64,000 nucleotides of DNA from contig VSDK01028556.1 of the NCBI GenBank assembly GCA_009767595.1, forward strand, positions 80,050 through 144,049, read 5' to 3'. Within the stretch, counting starts at the first letter, position 1. Each line of letters begins with the position of its first letter. The notes under the pieces were generated by a model that did no database searches, had not been told where the DNA came from, and worked only from the letters and a program-made list of their open reading frames with translations. The stretch comes from Symbiodinium kawagutii. Its lineage: Eukaryota; Sar; Dinophyceae; Suessiales; Symbiodiniaceae. Made by a program: the position numbers and the translations under genes. Shown one piece after another: positions 57,901 to 59,688 of this stretch.

Positions 57901-58343
57901 TGATGGAGCATGGGGTGAGCATCTATATCTCAAGACTCGCACGAATAAGTGCCGTATAGACTTGGACTTGATTGGGTGCATTAAATTCGCATTGATTCAC
58001 TTTGGCTTTATACAACCTTTGTTGAGGCAACAATGGCCAACGGTCACCACCAAAGGCTGTCTGTGAGCACATGTAGGACCTGTAGCAAGGTCACAATCTG
58101 GCCACTTCACTCACGCTTATTCGTGGCTGCTCCTCTTGGAAACATTGGAGTCATGAAACTTTCTAATGCTTTCTGGCAACATCTAGTTGGTGGTACGGAC
58201 CCATCATCCCGCAAAAACATAGGGGCAAACAAAATATGCGAAACCACCCAACCAGTCGCTACATACTGTTCACTGGAGGAACCCACCGCTCCCTCTAGAG
58301 CCCCTCGCAACAGGCGCTGAAGATCGTCTGGGGAGATCCGCAT
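1303..58343 (-). CDS. ABC transporter subfamily B, full-size exporter (P-glycoprotein/MDR type), about 48 exons
   Basis: This is the main gene of the window. The protein should be a membrane ATP-driven exporter with the layout TMD1-NBD1-linker-TMD2-NBD2. About 1,240 codons can be placed and the family is usually 1,200-1,350 residues, so the recovery is nearly complete. What is seen: two Walker A motifs (GESGSGKS split by an intron, and GPSGGGKST), two signatures ([15 protein letters not shown] and [15 protein letters not shown]), two Walker B motifs ending in LDEA, two D-loops and two H-loops (IAHRLST). The catalytic glutamates and histidines are present, so both ATP sites look competent. Exon phases match at most junctions. 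Introns run from 146 bp to about 4.1 kb and use GT, GC and GA donors. The last exon, about 30 residues after the NBD2 H-loop, lies beyond the left edge. The substrate cannot be deduced; family members export lipids, xenobiotics or peptides. The 5' end is uncertain: upstream exons to about 61.4 kb may belong to it. Confidence 0.93.
1606..1666. repeat. Near-perfect hairpin, 24-bp arms
   Basis: Arms CTCGGACTAGATGAATAGTA... (1,606-1,629) and its complement (1,643-1,666), with one mismatch and a 13-base loop. It sits in an AT-rich stretch (1,430-1,710) with further ACTAGATGAA copies. No gene is seen from 1,430 to 2,520. Confidence 0.7.
2451..2549. repeat. 99-bp repeat, copy 1
   Basis: Starts ACCTGAGTTATTGCATGTAT and ends GGTAGATGTAT. 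About 96% identical to 4,109-4,207 (four differences that I count). Both copies follow an AT dinucleotide run. Confidence 0.85.
2524..2880 (-). CDS. Unrecognised coding-like open frame
   Basis: A GC-rich open frame of about 115 codons ([20 protein letters not shown], later [19 protein letters not shown]) ending TCAGCCGCATGA. The base composition is like the ABCB exons and unlike the intron. Its last 26 bases lie in a 99-bp repeat that recurs at 4.1 kb, so the true end may be an acceptor (CATTTCAG) rather than this stop. It could be a terminal exon related to the broken gene next to it. No domain is recognised. Confidence 0.35.
   Translation of the reverse strand, partial: AAMLMEKVAMRSCRARMSVGSIAQRGARSIYLAAMNGSLADSIYSRIADVYAGADVETAGDLAAEFRPFIATQLTERSVVQRDFHGLQPSWVRCFSLHETKRQIGAARRKDTSTISAA
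3154..3924 (-). pseudogene. Proline/glycine-rich repeat protein, broken over several frames, inside the last visible ABCB intron
   Basis: ATG at 3,924 opens [20 protein letters not shown] for 48 codons to a stop at 3,778. The neighbouring frame then carries [18 protein letters not shown] (to about 3,515). A third carries two copies of a repeat containing RVGPFGP and QPQTP (about 3,720-3,318). A fourth open stretch to 3,154 carries [14 protein letters not shown] and [10 protein letters not shown]. All four look like real coding sequence, yet no ordinary intron fits between them. I read this as one gene with several small frame breaks, or one with very short or unusual introns. The family is not recognised. 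It lies between the D-loop and H-loop exons of the ABCB gene. Confidence 0.55.
4109..4207. repeat. 99-bp repeat, copy 2
   Basis: Partner of 2,451-2,549, in direct orientation 1.66 kb away. The AT-rich run before it (about 3,970-4,100) is a microsatellite-like stretch. The two copies bracket the broken repeat-protein gene. Confidence 0.85.
4527..4630. mobile_element. MITE-like element, family D (TGGGTCAA ends)
   Basis: About 104 bp from TGGGTCAAATCTCTGTACCC to TTGATCCA, with CCCCATTATTGGCTGG inside. Related copies are at 19,347, 49,811 and, inverted, 56,823. Confidence 0.65.
4821..4960. mobile_element. MITE-like element, family B (CTGGTTGGTGGTT ends)
   Basis: Ends CTGGTTGGTGGTTGAACC and CAACAACCAG, with AGTCAACCA-like and AGGGAAAATAAAAAATGTTT internal parts. 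At least six relatives occur in the window. Confidence 0.6.
5470..5514 (-). CDS. ABCB exon, NBD2 D-loop
   Basis: GGAAG/GCC then [15 protein letters not shown], donor CAG/GCGCGA (a GC donor). 15 codons with the D-loop SALD. Confidence 0.95.
5579..5682. mobile_element. MITE-like element, family E (GTGATCTAACAT ends)
   Basis: About 100 bp with inverted ends GTGATCTAACAT and ATGTTAGATCAC, and internal ATCCACCAGT and GATTTCCC. The second copy is at 29,461-29,557. Confidence 0.75.
5938..6030. mobile_element. Element family H (AGGGCACTCC...GCTCCCCCATTAG)
   Basis: Contains AGGGCACTCC, GCTCCCCCATTAGAAG and GGATACCCGGAAGGGCTG, then CCAACCGCCAGC. Related copies lie at 16.6, 21.1, 31.8, 44.3 and 44.6 kb, four of them just inside donors. 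Confidence 0.6.
6371..6469 (-). CDS. ABCB exon, NBD2 signature and Walker B
   Basis: GGCCAG/GTG then [33 protein letters not shown], donor GAG/GCCCGT (a GC donor). The signature, Walker B and catalytic Glu are all present in one 99-base exon. CCATCA arrays lie to its left and TGATGG arrays to its right. Confidence 0.97.
7309..7433. mobile_element. MITE-like element, family F (TACTTGGATGATCATCCCA ends)
   Basis: 125 bp with perfect 19-base inverted ends, TACTTGGATGATCATCCCA and its complement. The inner part is also partly palindromic. The clearest single element in the window. Confidence 0.82.
7496..7530 (-). CDS. Possible ABCB exon, NBD2 helical subdomain
   Basis: ACAAG/GAC then [11 protein letters not shown], before AG/GGATTG. 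It resembles the Y-G-N...xEEAxxAA stretch between Q-loop and signature, and it lies in the right order. The neighbouring pieces (Q-loop before, F-I-xxLPxGYxTxVG after) were not identified. Confidence 0.5.
9957..10025 (-). CDS. ABCB exon, NBD2 beta-strand segment
   Basis: CCACAG/GAG then [21 protein letters not shown]. It corresponds to GxVxxDGxxxxxLNVxWLR. The donor is probably near C/GCAAGC or A/GTCTCA; the left limit is approximate. Confidence 0.82.
10694..10729 (-). CDS. ABCB exon, NBD2 after Walker A
   Basis: [12 protein letters not shown], 12 codons, between TTGAG/GTC and CAG/GACACG (a GA donor). LLxRFYDP is unmistakable. ATCCACAGGA is found at both ends of the next intron. Confidence 0.92.
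12031..12124 (-). CDS. ABCB exon, NBD2 Walker A
   Basis: GGCCAG/G then [31 protein letters not shown], donor ACG/GTGCCC. An intact P-loop, GPSGGGKST. 31 codons. Confidence 0.97.
12783..12825 (-). CDS. ABCB exon, NBD2 A-loop
   Basis: GCAG/GA then [13 protein letters not shown], donor AG/GCGAGC (a GC donor). Tyr of FFYP is the A-loop aromatic. It joins to R-PAVQVLKG in the next exon. Confidence 0.94.
13539..13629 (-). CDS. ABCB exon, TMD2-NBD2 link
   Basis: TTTCAG/GTG then [30 protein letters not shown], donor G/GTACGG. This is the A..xxFxLIDRxPxID segment. 30 codons; it has the best pyrimidine tract before an acceptor in the gene. Confidence 0.93.
15051..15139 (-). CDS. ABCB exon, TM12
   Basis: GTGCAG/GT then [29 protein letters not shown], donor AAG/GCGCGG (a GC donor). 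D-xxKAK is the conserved end of TM12. Confidence 0.94.
15554..15639 (-). CDS. ABCB exon, TM11 end
   Basis: GGCAG/G then [28 protein letters not shown], donor G/GTACGG. Corresponds to the F-Y-xGxxLV..G...F motif between TM11 and TM12. Confidence 0.92.
16235..16315 (-). CDS. ABCB exon, TM11 start
   Basis: [20 protein letters not shown] then FGVILG, 26 codons. It matches P..x..RKAxxxGxxxGxxQ. Acceptor CTGAG/C; at the exit GGCAG is repeated before the next exon. Confidence 0.85.
16605..16695. mobile_element. Element family H, next to a donor
   Basis: Contains TCCTGGTAGCTCCAAC, CTCCCCCATTAGTAG and CTCCCTCCCAAGCGCCAG. On the coding strand it begins about 25 bases after the end of the coupling-helix-4 exon. 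Confidence 0.55.
16720..16796 (-). CDS. ABCB exon, coupling helix 4
   Basis: CCAAG/GTG then [33 protein letters not shown] equals (N-x-R-T-V-x-x-L). CCCTGGC is present at both ends of the intron that follows, so the junction slides. A non-GT donor is needed. Confidence 0.9.
18139..18246. mobile_element. MITE-like element, family A
   Basis: Left end GGTTTCTCAAAAGAGGGAAC; right end GGATGATTTGGGGGGACCTC then TCGAGAGAC. It lies between the TM10 and coupling-helix-4 exons. Confidence 0.55.
18387..18515 (-). CDS. ABCB exon, TM10
   Basis: 43 codons, [20 protein letters not shown] to NAQQIVTDS, between CCTCAG/GCA and AGT/GCCTCT (a GC donor). The P..A..G.VQM..L pattern of TM10 is present. Confidence 0.94.
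18563..18665. mobile_element. MITE-like element, family A
   Basis: GGTTTCTCAAGTCAAAGGGT at the left and GGGGTACCTCGATT at the right. Internal AAATCATCCA and AACCAACCAT as in the other copies. Confidence 0.6.
19100..19149 (-). CDS. ABCB exon, TM9
   Basis: CTCAG/GT then [16 protein letters not shown], donor ATG/GTGTCT. It ends in FIYxWQ, the family's TM9 signature, and joins without gap to [11 protein letters not shown]. Confidence 0.92.
19347..19452. mobile_element. MITE-like element, family D
   Basis: TGGGTCAAAACCCTGTACCC at the left, TTGACCCA at the right, and CCCCCATTAGTTGGTTA inside. Perfect TGGGTCAA/TTGACCCA ends. Confidence 0.72.
20146..20240. mobile_element. MITE-like element, family A
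   Basis: GGTTTCTCAACATAGGAGTA at the left, and GGGTTCCCTAGTTCGAGAACC at the right trimmed to GGGTTCCCTAGTTCGAGAAC. About 95 bp. Confidence 0.62.
20425..20535 (-). CDS. ABCB exon, TM9 approach
   Basis: CCAG/GC then [36 protein letters not shown]. It replaces the LxxxLxxDAxxVxxxxGxxLxxxxQ segment of P-glycoproteins with the same length. The donor could not be assigned (GAGG/CTGAG). Confidence 0.78.
20695..20738 (-). CDS. ABCB exon, coupling helix 3
   Basis: CTAG/G then [14 protein letters not shown], donor A/GTGATAAG, the best GT donor in the gene. It fills the position of the VxWFDxPxNxxG coupling helix, but the usual Trp/Phe-Phe-Asp core is replaced by PFLEVFHHE, unlike exon 9. Confidence 0.75.
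20841..21100. repeat. Tandem 120-bp duplication containing family A element
   Basis: A 120-bp unit starting ATCTTAATCTACCATTTGGG begins at 20,841, 20,961 and (partial) 21,081. The two full copies look identical. Each contains a family A element with GTTTCTCCAATTAGGGGTAC and GGGAAAC ends. Confidence 0.92.
21095..21215. mobile_element. Element family H
   Basis: TTAGGGCACGCCCGGTAGCT, GCTCCCCCATTAGAAAAG, GGATACCCGGAAGGGCTCC and CAACCGCCAGCG. The longest and clearest copy. Confidence 0.62.
21437..21577 (-). CDS. ABCB exon, TM8 and intracellular loop 3
   Basis: 46 codons from [20 protein letters not shown] to [13 protein letters not shown]. The E-x-L-T-x-R-L-R-xxxFxxxLRQE pattern is present as [14 protein letters not shown]. 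Acceptor CCTAG/G, donor GA/GTGGCC. Confidence 0.95.
22281..22330. repeat. Tandem repeat, 10-bp unit x5
   Basis: Five units of GTTTCATGAT/GTTTCATGAC. Intronic, 60 bp past the loop exon at 22.4 kb. Confidence 0.9.
22401..22437 (-). CDS. ABCB exon, loop after TM7
   Basis: CCAG/GC then [11 protein letters not shown]. Lies only 146 bp from the previous exon. Corresponds to the extracellular D-x-E-E-M-R loop before TM8. The exit may be GA/GATGG or a few codons later (to about 22,392). Confidence 0.78.
22584..22682 (-). CDS. ABCB exon, TM7
   Basis: CTGAG/GC then [32 protein letters not shown], donor G/GCGGGG (GC). This is the P-E-W..xxG..G...P..A.. pattern of the first TM of the second half. Confidence 0.94.
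22930..22960. repeat. GA microsatellite
   Basis: GAGAGG then a run of GA repeats in an intron. A shorter GA run is at 35,000-35,025. Confidence 0.85.
23862..23892 (-). CDS. ABCB exon, TMD2 elbow helix
   Basis: [10 protein letters not shown], 31 bases, between CCAG/GTT and C/GTCCCT. Matches V-P-x-x-R-L-x-x-Y-N-R-P-E-W once joined to the next exon. Confidence 0.88.
24748..24830 (-). CDS. ABCB exon, linker end
   Basis: [20 protein letters not shown] then EINKNYK, between GCAG/GC and AAG/GACTTT (a GA donor). A mixed-charge helix leads into TMD2. Confidence 0.85.
25830..25902 (-). CDS. ABCB exon, linker
   Basis: [20 protein letters not shown] then KEKP, between CCACAG/GAG and C/GCGGCC (a GC donor). 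Charged and low in hydrophobics, as expected for the linker, which often carries phosphorylation sites. Ser/Thr next to Arg/Lys are present. Confidence 0.82.
25928..25975. repeat. Tandem repeat, GGCCATGGGT unit
   Basis: Four to five copies of GGCCATGGGT directly before the linker exon on the coding strand (ACCCATGGCC reading). Contains NcoI-like palindromes. Confidence 0.9.
26288..26322. repeat. AT-rich microsatellite
   Basis: A TATATA run in the intron between the NBD1 C-terminal exon and the linker exon. Similar runs are at 2,408-2,440 and 4,020-4,095. Confidence 0.85.
26684..26789 (-). CDS. ABCB exon, NBD1 C-terminus and linker start
   Basis: [20 protein letters not shown], then an acidic tail ending CAG/GTCACT. 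The G-THxxLxxxxGxYxxLVxxQ motif closes NBD1. The acidic run that follows begins the variable linker. Confidence 0.94.
28234..28401 (-). CDS. ABCB exon, NBD1 H-loop
   Basis: 55 codons starting [17 protein letters not shown], with [19 protein letters not shown], ending GA/GTAGGG. The His of AHRLST is the H-loop. In place of the usual G-R-T-T before the H-loop it has [15 protein letters not shown], a slightly longer insert. Confidence 0.96.
29461..29557. mobile_element. MITE-like element, family E
   Basis: GGTGATCTAACATAGGAATG at the left, and CTATGTTGGATCACC at the right. Internal ATCCACCAGT and GATTTCCCAGGGTTT match the copy at 5,579. Confidence 0.75.
29943..30002 (-). CDS. ABCB exon, NBD1 Walker B and D-loop
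   Basis: CGAG/G then [19 protein letters not shown], donor GA/GTGCCT. FLFLDE carries the Walker B aspartate and the catalytic glutamate. SALD is the D-loop. 19 codons. Confidence 0.97.
31755..31832. mobile_element. Element family H, next to NBD1 signature donor
   Basis: CTTGTAGCTCCAAATCGCTC, CCCCTTGAAAAAGGGCG and CCGGGCGCGAGC. It begins about 10 bases inside the intron after the LSGGQ exon. Confidence 0.5.
31842..31905 (-). CDS. ABCB exon, NBD1 signature
   Basis: CCAG/GA then [20 protein letters not shown], donor GT/GTCCCT. LSGGQ is the intact ABC signature. The intron just beyond its donor begins with a copy of the GCTCCCCC element family. Confidence 0.97.
32102..32210. mobile_element. MITE-like element, family C (GGATGTGCA ends)
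   Basis: Ends GGATGTGCAGCTGGGGTTAG and GGGGTGCACATCC, with CCTTATAGCTGAACTAACC inside. Copies are at 49,672-49,780, about 37,570-37,685 (inverted) and about 60,440-60,600 (composite). Confidence 0.7.
32340..33290. repeat. Degenerate TGATGGTT/TGAATGG array
   Basis: Nearly 1 kb of irregular ATGGTTGATGATGG-like sequence with no fixed period. No gene is seen in it. It lies in the intron between the NBD1 helical and signature exons. Confidence 0.8.
33687..33794 (-). CDS. ABCB exon, NBD1 helical subdomain
   Basis: CACAG/GT then [35 protein letters not shown]. This is the family's standard helical stretch (A..A..A..FI..LP..Y.T.VG) before the signature. 35 codons. Confidence 0.95.
34112..34180 (-). 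CDS. ABCB exon, NBD1 Q-loop
   Basis: TTCAG/GT then [20 protein letters not shown] and AS, ending G/GTGCAT. The Q of GQEP is the Q-loop residue that senses Mg-ATP. 22 codons, phase 1 in and out. Confidence 0.95.
35708..35773 (-). CDS. ABCB exon, NBD1 before Q-loop
   Basis: [20 protein letters not shown] then I. It equals the G-xVxVDGxDIRxxxVRxLR segment. TTCAG occurs at both intron ends; the exact donor and one residue at the junction are unresolved. Confidence 0.85.
35930..36018. mobile_element. MITE-like element, family A (inverted)
   Basis: Right end GGATGATTTGGGGGTATCCC then TTAAGAAAC; the left end is degenerate (AGATTTGGAACCACAC). Confidence 0.5.
36771..36827 (-). CDS. ABCB exon, NBD1 after Walker A
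   Basis: CTCAG/GC then [18 protein letters not shown], ending G/GATGGG (a GA donor). This is the helix after the P-loop and the [11 protein letters not shown] strand, 18 codons in phase with both neighbours. Confidence 0.94.
37213..37306. repeat. Tandem duplication, 47-bp unit x2
   Basis: A unit starting CTAACGCATGGTAGGAAAGC begins at 37,213 and 37,260. The copies appear identical. Confidence 0.92.
38112..38254 (-). CDS. ABCB exon, NBD1 A-loop and Walker A
   Basis: Reads [19 protein letters not shown], then about 18 more residues to GESGSGK. Tyr of FFYPARP is the A-loop aromatic. The serine of GKS is completed by the next exon. The start could be 38,254 or 38,245, both AG/C. A linker exon before it, about 20 residues, was not found between 39.8 and 38.3 kb. 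Confidence 0.93.
38808..38902. mobile_element. MITE-like element, family A
   Basis: GTTTCTCAAGCCGTAGGTGT at the left and GGTTTCCCGTATTGAGAAAC at the right, with AAATCATCCA inside. Confidence 0.65.
39815..39904 (-). CDS. ABCB exon 17, TM6
   Basis: 30 codons, [20 protein letters not shown] then [10 protein letters not shown], between CTGAG/GTC and CAG/GTGAAG. It matches the TM6 and post-TM6 pattern (IGxxxPxIxAxxxARxAAxxxF). The open frame on the other strand here is its shadow. Confidence 0.94.
40085..40125 (-). CDS. Possible ABCB exon 16, TM5-TM6 loop
   Basis: Between exons 15 and 17 the family needs about 12-15 residues. The only GC-rich patch reads [10 protein letters not shown] in one frame, which resembles the G-x-W-T-G-G-D loop of many ABCB proteins. 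Splice sites were not settled, so the limits are approximate. Confidence 0.35.
40369..40393. repeat. AAC microsatellite
   Basis: About eight AAC/CAA units in the intron between TM5 and TM6 exons. Confidence 0.9.
41100..41215 (-). CDS. ABCB exon 15, TM5
   Basis: 38 codons, [20 protein letters not shown] then [18 protein letters not shown], ending CAG/GTCAGG. ALAFWxGxxL is the family's TM5 end. The preceding intron, about 3.1 kb, contains the composite repeat block at 42-43 kb. Confidence 0.94.
42141..43269. repeat. Composite block flanked by inverted GATGCATCAAAAAAAA units
   Basis: Left flank (42,141-42,308) holds GGATCAAAAAAAAATTG-type units. The right flank (43,191-43,269) holds the complement, TTTTTTGATGCATCCC. 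Between them lie the 42-bp minisatellite, a TTG run (42,899-42,932), G/C homopolymer-rich palindromes (GGGGGCGCAGCCCCCC) and CTTCC repeats (43,102-43,187). No gene is seen. Confidence 0.8.
42327..42878. repeat. Minisatellite, 42-bp unit, about 13 copies
   Basis: A unit starting GCATGCTATTTGCAGCATTT and containing GGAGCTAGGACCTCTC. As 42 is a multiple of three, long open frames run through it on the + strand ([14 protein letters not shown] repeats). I do not consider them genes. Confidence 0.93.
44275..44335. mobile_element. Element family H fragment, next to a donor
   Basis: CACTCTTGGTAGCTCCTGAG and CTCCCTCCCACCAGTCAG, within 20 bases of the end of the coupling-helix-2 exon. Confidence 0.4.
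44353..44446 (-). CDS. ABCB exon 14, coupling helix 2
   Basis: Starts [20 protein letters not shown] and ends IGEQ. The (SxRTVxAFxGE) motif is the hallmark of coupling helix 2. Intron ends share CAAGC, so the junction could slide by a few bases. Confidence 0.95.
44628..44725. mobile_element. Element family H, filling a 299-bp intron
   Basis: TTAGGGCACTCCTGCTTGCT, GGCTCCCCTCTTTAAAG, GGATACTCCTGTCTCC and CTCCCTACCAACCAGCC. It makes up a third of the 299-bp intron between exons 13 and 14, which has TCAGGAAT at both ends. Confidence 0.5.
44746..44770 (-). CDS. ABCB exon 13, intracellular loop 2 (short)
   Basis: SYIAASASQ, corresponding to YAxAxxVAxE of the family. The exit is CAG/GAATAAG, a GA donor. 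TCAGGAAT is repeated at the next exon's acceptor. Confidence 0.82.
45680..45751 (-). CDS. ABCB exon 12, TM4
   Basis: [20 protein letters not shown] then ESQ, after CAGCAG/G. IMGKAxQEIMxExQ is the conserved intracellular part of TM4. The exit is ambiguous because CAGCT is present at both intron ends. Confidence 0.9.
46186..46293. mobile_element. MITE-like element, family B
   Basis: CTGGTTGGTGGTTTCAACCC at the left, and CCTGAAAACACCAAGCAG at the right. A partial relative follows at 46,495-46,563. Confidence 0.65.
46652..46682 (-). CDS. ABCB exon 11, TM3-TM4 turn
   Basis: A 31-base exon encoding WLVALVMCA plus split codons. Acceptor CAAG/GT, donor AT/GCGCCT (GC). Joined, it reads [20 protein letters not shown], the W-Q-L-x-L-V motif of the family. 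Confidence 0.88.
47245..47344. mobile_element. MITE-like element, family B
   Basis: CTGGTTGGTGGTTGAACCAC to TCTAAAACCACCAGCCG; 100 bp with AGTCAACCAATCAACC inside. Confidence 0.7.
47891..48862 (-). CDS. Small three-exon gene for a secreted or luminal protein, nested in an ABCB intron
   Basis: Exon 1 (48,862-48,653) starts [20 protein letters not shown], a clear signal peptide, and ends GAG/GTGGGG. Exon 2 (48,579-48,408) starts CCCCAG/GTG CCG and holds two CC pairs ([14 protein letters not shown]), ending A/GTATCA. Exon 3 (about 48,222 to stop TGA at 47,891) reads [16 protein letters not shown] to [15 protein letters not shown]. Exons 1 and 2 join in phase 0; the exon 2-3 junction is the least certain. 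The product would be about 237 residues. No family is recognised with confidence. The alternating strands and the [19 protein letters not shown] stretch faintly recall beta-sandwich P/Homo-B type domains, which is only a guess. It lies wholly inside the 2.5-kb intron between ABCB TM3 exons, on the same strand. It has no visible promoter and may be transcribed with the host or trans-spliced. Confidence 0.7.
49156..49247 (-). CDS. ABCB exon 10, TM3
   Basis: 30 codons starting [20 protein letters not shown], then [10 protein letters not shown], between CCGAG/G and G/GTCTCT. GDKLG is diagnostic of ABCB TMDs. The intron that follows (2.5 kb) hosts a separate small gene. Confidence 0.94.
49672..49780. 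mobile_element. MITE-like element, family C
   Basis: GGATGTGCAGCTGGGGCTAC to AAGTGCACATCC, with CCCTATAAGGTAGCTGAAC inside. 109 bp, the same length as the 32.1-kb copy. Confidence 0.75.
49811..49912. mobile_element. MITE-like element, family D
   Basis: TGGGTCAAAACCTTGTACCC to ATTGACCCA, 30 bp after a family C element. Confidence 0.72.
49979..50040. repeat. TTGG microsatellite, about 15 units
   Basis: An uninterrupted GGTT run, 64 bases from the exon 9 donor. On the coding strand it is CCAA repeats. Confidence 0.95.
50104..50168 (-). CDS. ABCB exon 9, coupling helix 1
   Basis: Begins CAG/GAC GTG and reads [20 protein letters not shown], then L. It equals the Q-DVxWFD coupling-helix motif that contacts the NBDs. 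The donor is GA/GCCGCT, a GC donor in phase 2, which restores [12 protein letters not shown] with the next exon. Confidence 0.93.
50255..50370. repeat. TGATGGTTGATGATTGT array
   Basis: A near-tandem repeat with about a 35-bp unit (TTTTTGATGGTTGATGATTG), just upstream of exon 9 on the coding strand. Confidence 0.85.
51754..51792 (-). CDS. ABCB exon 8, intracellular loop 1
   Basis: [13 protein letters not shown], 13 codons, between ACCAAG/AAG and CAG/GACCCC (a GA donor). It is the conserved K(I/F)RxxYFKxxLxQD helix. CCAGGAC occurs at both ends of the following intron. Confidence 0.85.
52317..52350 (-). CDS. ABCB exon 7, TM2 end
   Basis: A short exon, [11 protein letters not shown], ending at CAG/GTGCTT. 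It lines up with the FWCLAAGRQ-like segment of P-glycoproteins between TM2 and the first intracellular helix. The acceptor is TTGAG. Confidence 0.65.
53163..53226 (-). CDS. ABCB exon 6, TM2 first part
   Basis: Encodes [20 protein letters not shown] then Q, after a CCCAG acceptor. It is hydrophobic, with the small-residue pattern of TM2. The exit is uncertain by one base: G/GTGTGC gives a GT donor, but the next exon asks for one more G. Confidence 0.8.
53583..53680. mobile_element. MITE-like element, family B
   Basis: CTGGTTGGTGGCTGAACCAC to TTCAAAACCACCAAAC, with TCAACCAACCAG inside. Confidence 0.65.
54013..54093. mobile_element. MITE-like element, family A
   Basis: GGTTTCCCAAACTAGGGGCG to GGGTACCCTATGTTGAAAAAC trimmed at GTTGAAAAAC. 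81 bp; begins about 65 bases after the exon 5 donor. Confidence 0.62.
54157..54240 (-). CDS. ABCB exon 5, first extracellular loop
   Basis: 28 codons, [15 protein letters not shown] to MMDEMD, between TAAG/ATC and GAC/GCTGGG (a GC donor), phase 0 on both sides. It is rich in Met and Asp, as variable first extracellular loops can be. NVT is a possible N-glycosylation site. Confidence 0.75.
54587..54697 (-). CDS. ABCB exon 4, TM1
   Basis: Exactly 37 codons between CCCAG/GAA and ACG/GTGCCT, beginning [20 protein letters not shown] and ending [13 protein letters not shown]. This is the TM1 consensus of the family (AIGNGVxxP, VFGDLID). The first extracellular loop begins at its end. Confidence 0.92.
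55101..55338. repeat. Tandem duplication, 118-bp unit x2
   Basis: A unit starting GTTTCTATAAGGTAGTTTAG begins at 55,101 and 55,219; the copies look identical. It lies in the intron between exons 3 and 4. From 55,340 to 56,400 the intron is AT-rich without visible genes. Confidence 0.93.
56215..56301. mobile_element. MITE-like element, family B
   Basis: CTGGTTGGTCGTTGCAACCC to AATCAAACCACCAACCA, with AGTCAATCAACC inside. Confidence 0.6.
56412..56471 (-). CDS. ABCB exon 3, entry to TMD1
   Basis: Twenty codons, [20 protein letters not shown], between CAG/GTG and AAG/GACTGG (a GA donor). The xxKLFxxxDW pattern is the elbow helix that precedes TM1 in ABCB proteins. Spliced to the next exon it gives [20 protein letters not shown], which lines up with the family without gaps. 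Confidence 0.82.
56823..56917. mobile_element. MITE-like element, family D (inverted)
   Basis: TGGGTCAATATTTACCAACC to AACTGACCCA, reading the family D core on the other strand. Confidence 0.65.
57693..57829 (-). CDS. ABCB exon 2, N-terminal cytosolic segment
   Basis: Acceptor CCAG at 57,831 and donor AAG/GTGCAA. It encodes 45 full codons, charged and without membrane character ([15 protein letters not shown] through SPVAEKGK). It runs in phase into the next exon. Such N-terminal tails vary in length and sequence in this family. Confidence 0.72.
58283..58343 (-). CDS. ABCB exon 1 (start Met) or internal exon from 58,327
   Basis: ATG at 58,343 is preceded directly by in-frame TGA and TAA and opens [20 protein letters not shown], ending at a G/GTTCCT donor in phase 1. 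The next exon enters in phase 1. CTCCCCAG just after the ATG is also a good acceptor, in the right phase for the exon at 59,689. The true start may therefore lie upstream. The segment is cytosolic, before TMD1. Confidence 0.65.
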
Positions 58344-58899
58344 TTATCAGCCCCCTAAAGTGGTAGATCACAGGCTATTTGTAGTTTTTGTAGTTACCCT
58401 GGTGGGGGTGGAGGGTGGGGTGTTGGTATATTCTCTGCTGGATCTTTCGTTAAGTGGCTTCATTCAGGTCTGCCAAACTCGCATGACAATGATAAGTAGA
58501 CATGACAGTACGGCCAGCTCCACTTTTGAGATCACCACTGCTGCCAAGAATCTCGTCCACTTTTTCTGTTGTCATTCTGCCAAATCACTTTGTGAGAAAT
58601 CGCTTTGTACGAAATCACTTTGTGTGATTGCAGCGCAGGGGGTCACTGAGTTTGTACCAAAATGGCTCCCACGTCAGCCTAATTGAACTTACCCAAAAAA
58701 GGAAAACACATGGCTCGAAACATGGACGCAGGCAGGATGTTTGTTGCCGAAACCTTTGTCACATTGTCAAGCTTCAAGCAGGGCAACAGAAATTTCGTGG
58801 GGAAAGCAACTCGTAAGTGGGTCTTCACGGGTTGTTTACCTATGACACAACACCATACCATTGTGGTCTCATCCAAATACAAAACATTCAATTCCCTTC

Positions 58900-59680
58900 A
58901 ATAAATCTTGGATTGCATATGACACAGGGGTGCCGCTTCATCAACACTCCCATGAAAATATTTTTTCCCAGCCGTACCCTGCAATGAAAGCTACTCAAAG
59001 GTGAACGCAGGGCGTGGGCGTAGCCAAAGGTCCGTGGCGCAACCTAAAATGTCCTGTTTATGGCTGCATTATATATTCGAGCATCCTCATTTGAAGATTC
59101 CAGATAATCATGACCACACAAAATATGTTCAAAAACATGTTTTTTTTGCATAATGCAGCCACTCTCTATGAGTTGTCAATTCTGAGCTTGAAATCTGCTC
59201 TCAAAAGCAGTTTTCACGTGTCATGCAGTGATTTCTGCACTTTATAATTTGCCAAATGAATCCTTACCATCCATACCCTCCTATACGTCAACATCCGTCA
59301 CCCCAGCCGTAAATGGTTTCCATACTAACAGCTGGATGACTGATGCAAAACATGATTGCTATCGCATTGAACAAGTAGGTAGGCCTCTCCACAAGGGACT
59401 TCATTGTGCTCGGCCACATTCTAACAGGGCAAGTGGCCTATCACTGGTGCCCAACTCTCAATCTTCATTGTAAAACCCATTGTAGGTCAAATTGCGCTCT
59501 GTTTGGGGAATCGATCTTGAATCGTCCGCATAAACCACCAACCTTAGCCGACTAGCAGCATTGCTTTCATCAAATTCCTGGCAGCTTCAGTTGTCACAGA
59601 CTCTAAATAACTCCCGTCCATCGGCTTTTCATGGTGCACGATTCCAGGGATTGTGCGCGTGCAGCATGCAAGGCTGTTTA
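58900..59680. other. No gene seen
   Basis: AT-rich sequence with homopolymer runs and no supported exon on either strand. It would be intronic if the 59.7-kb exon belongs to the ABCB gene. Confidence 0.5.
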
Positions 59681-59688
59681 ATAGACAC

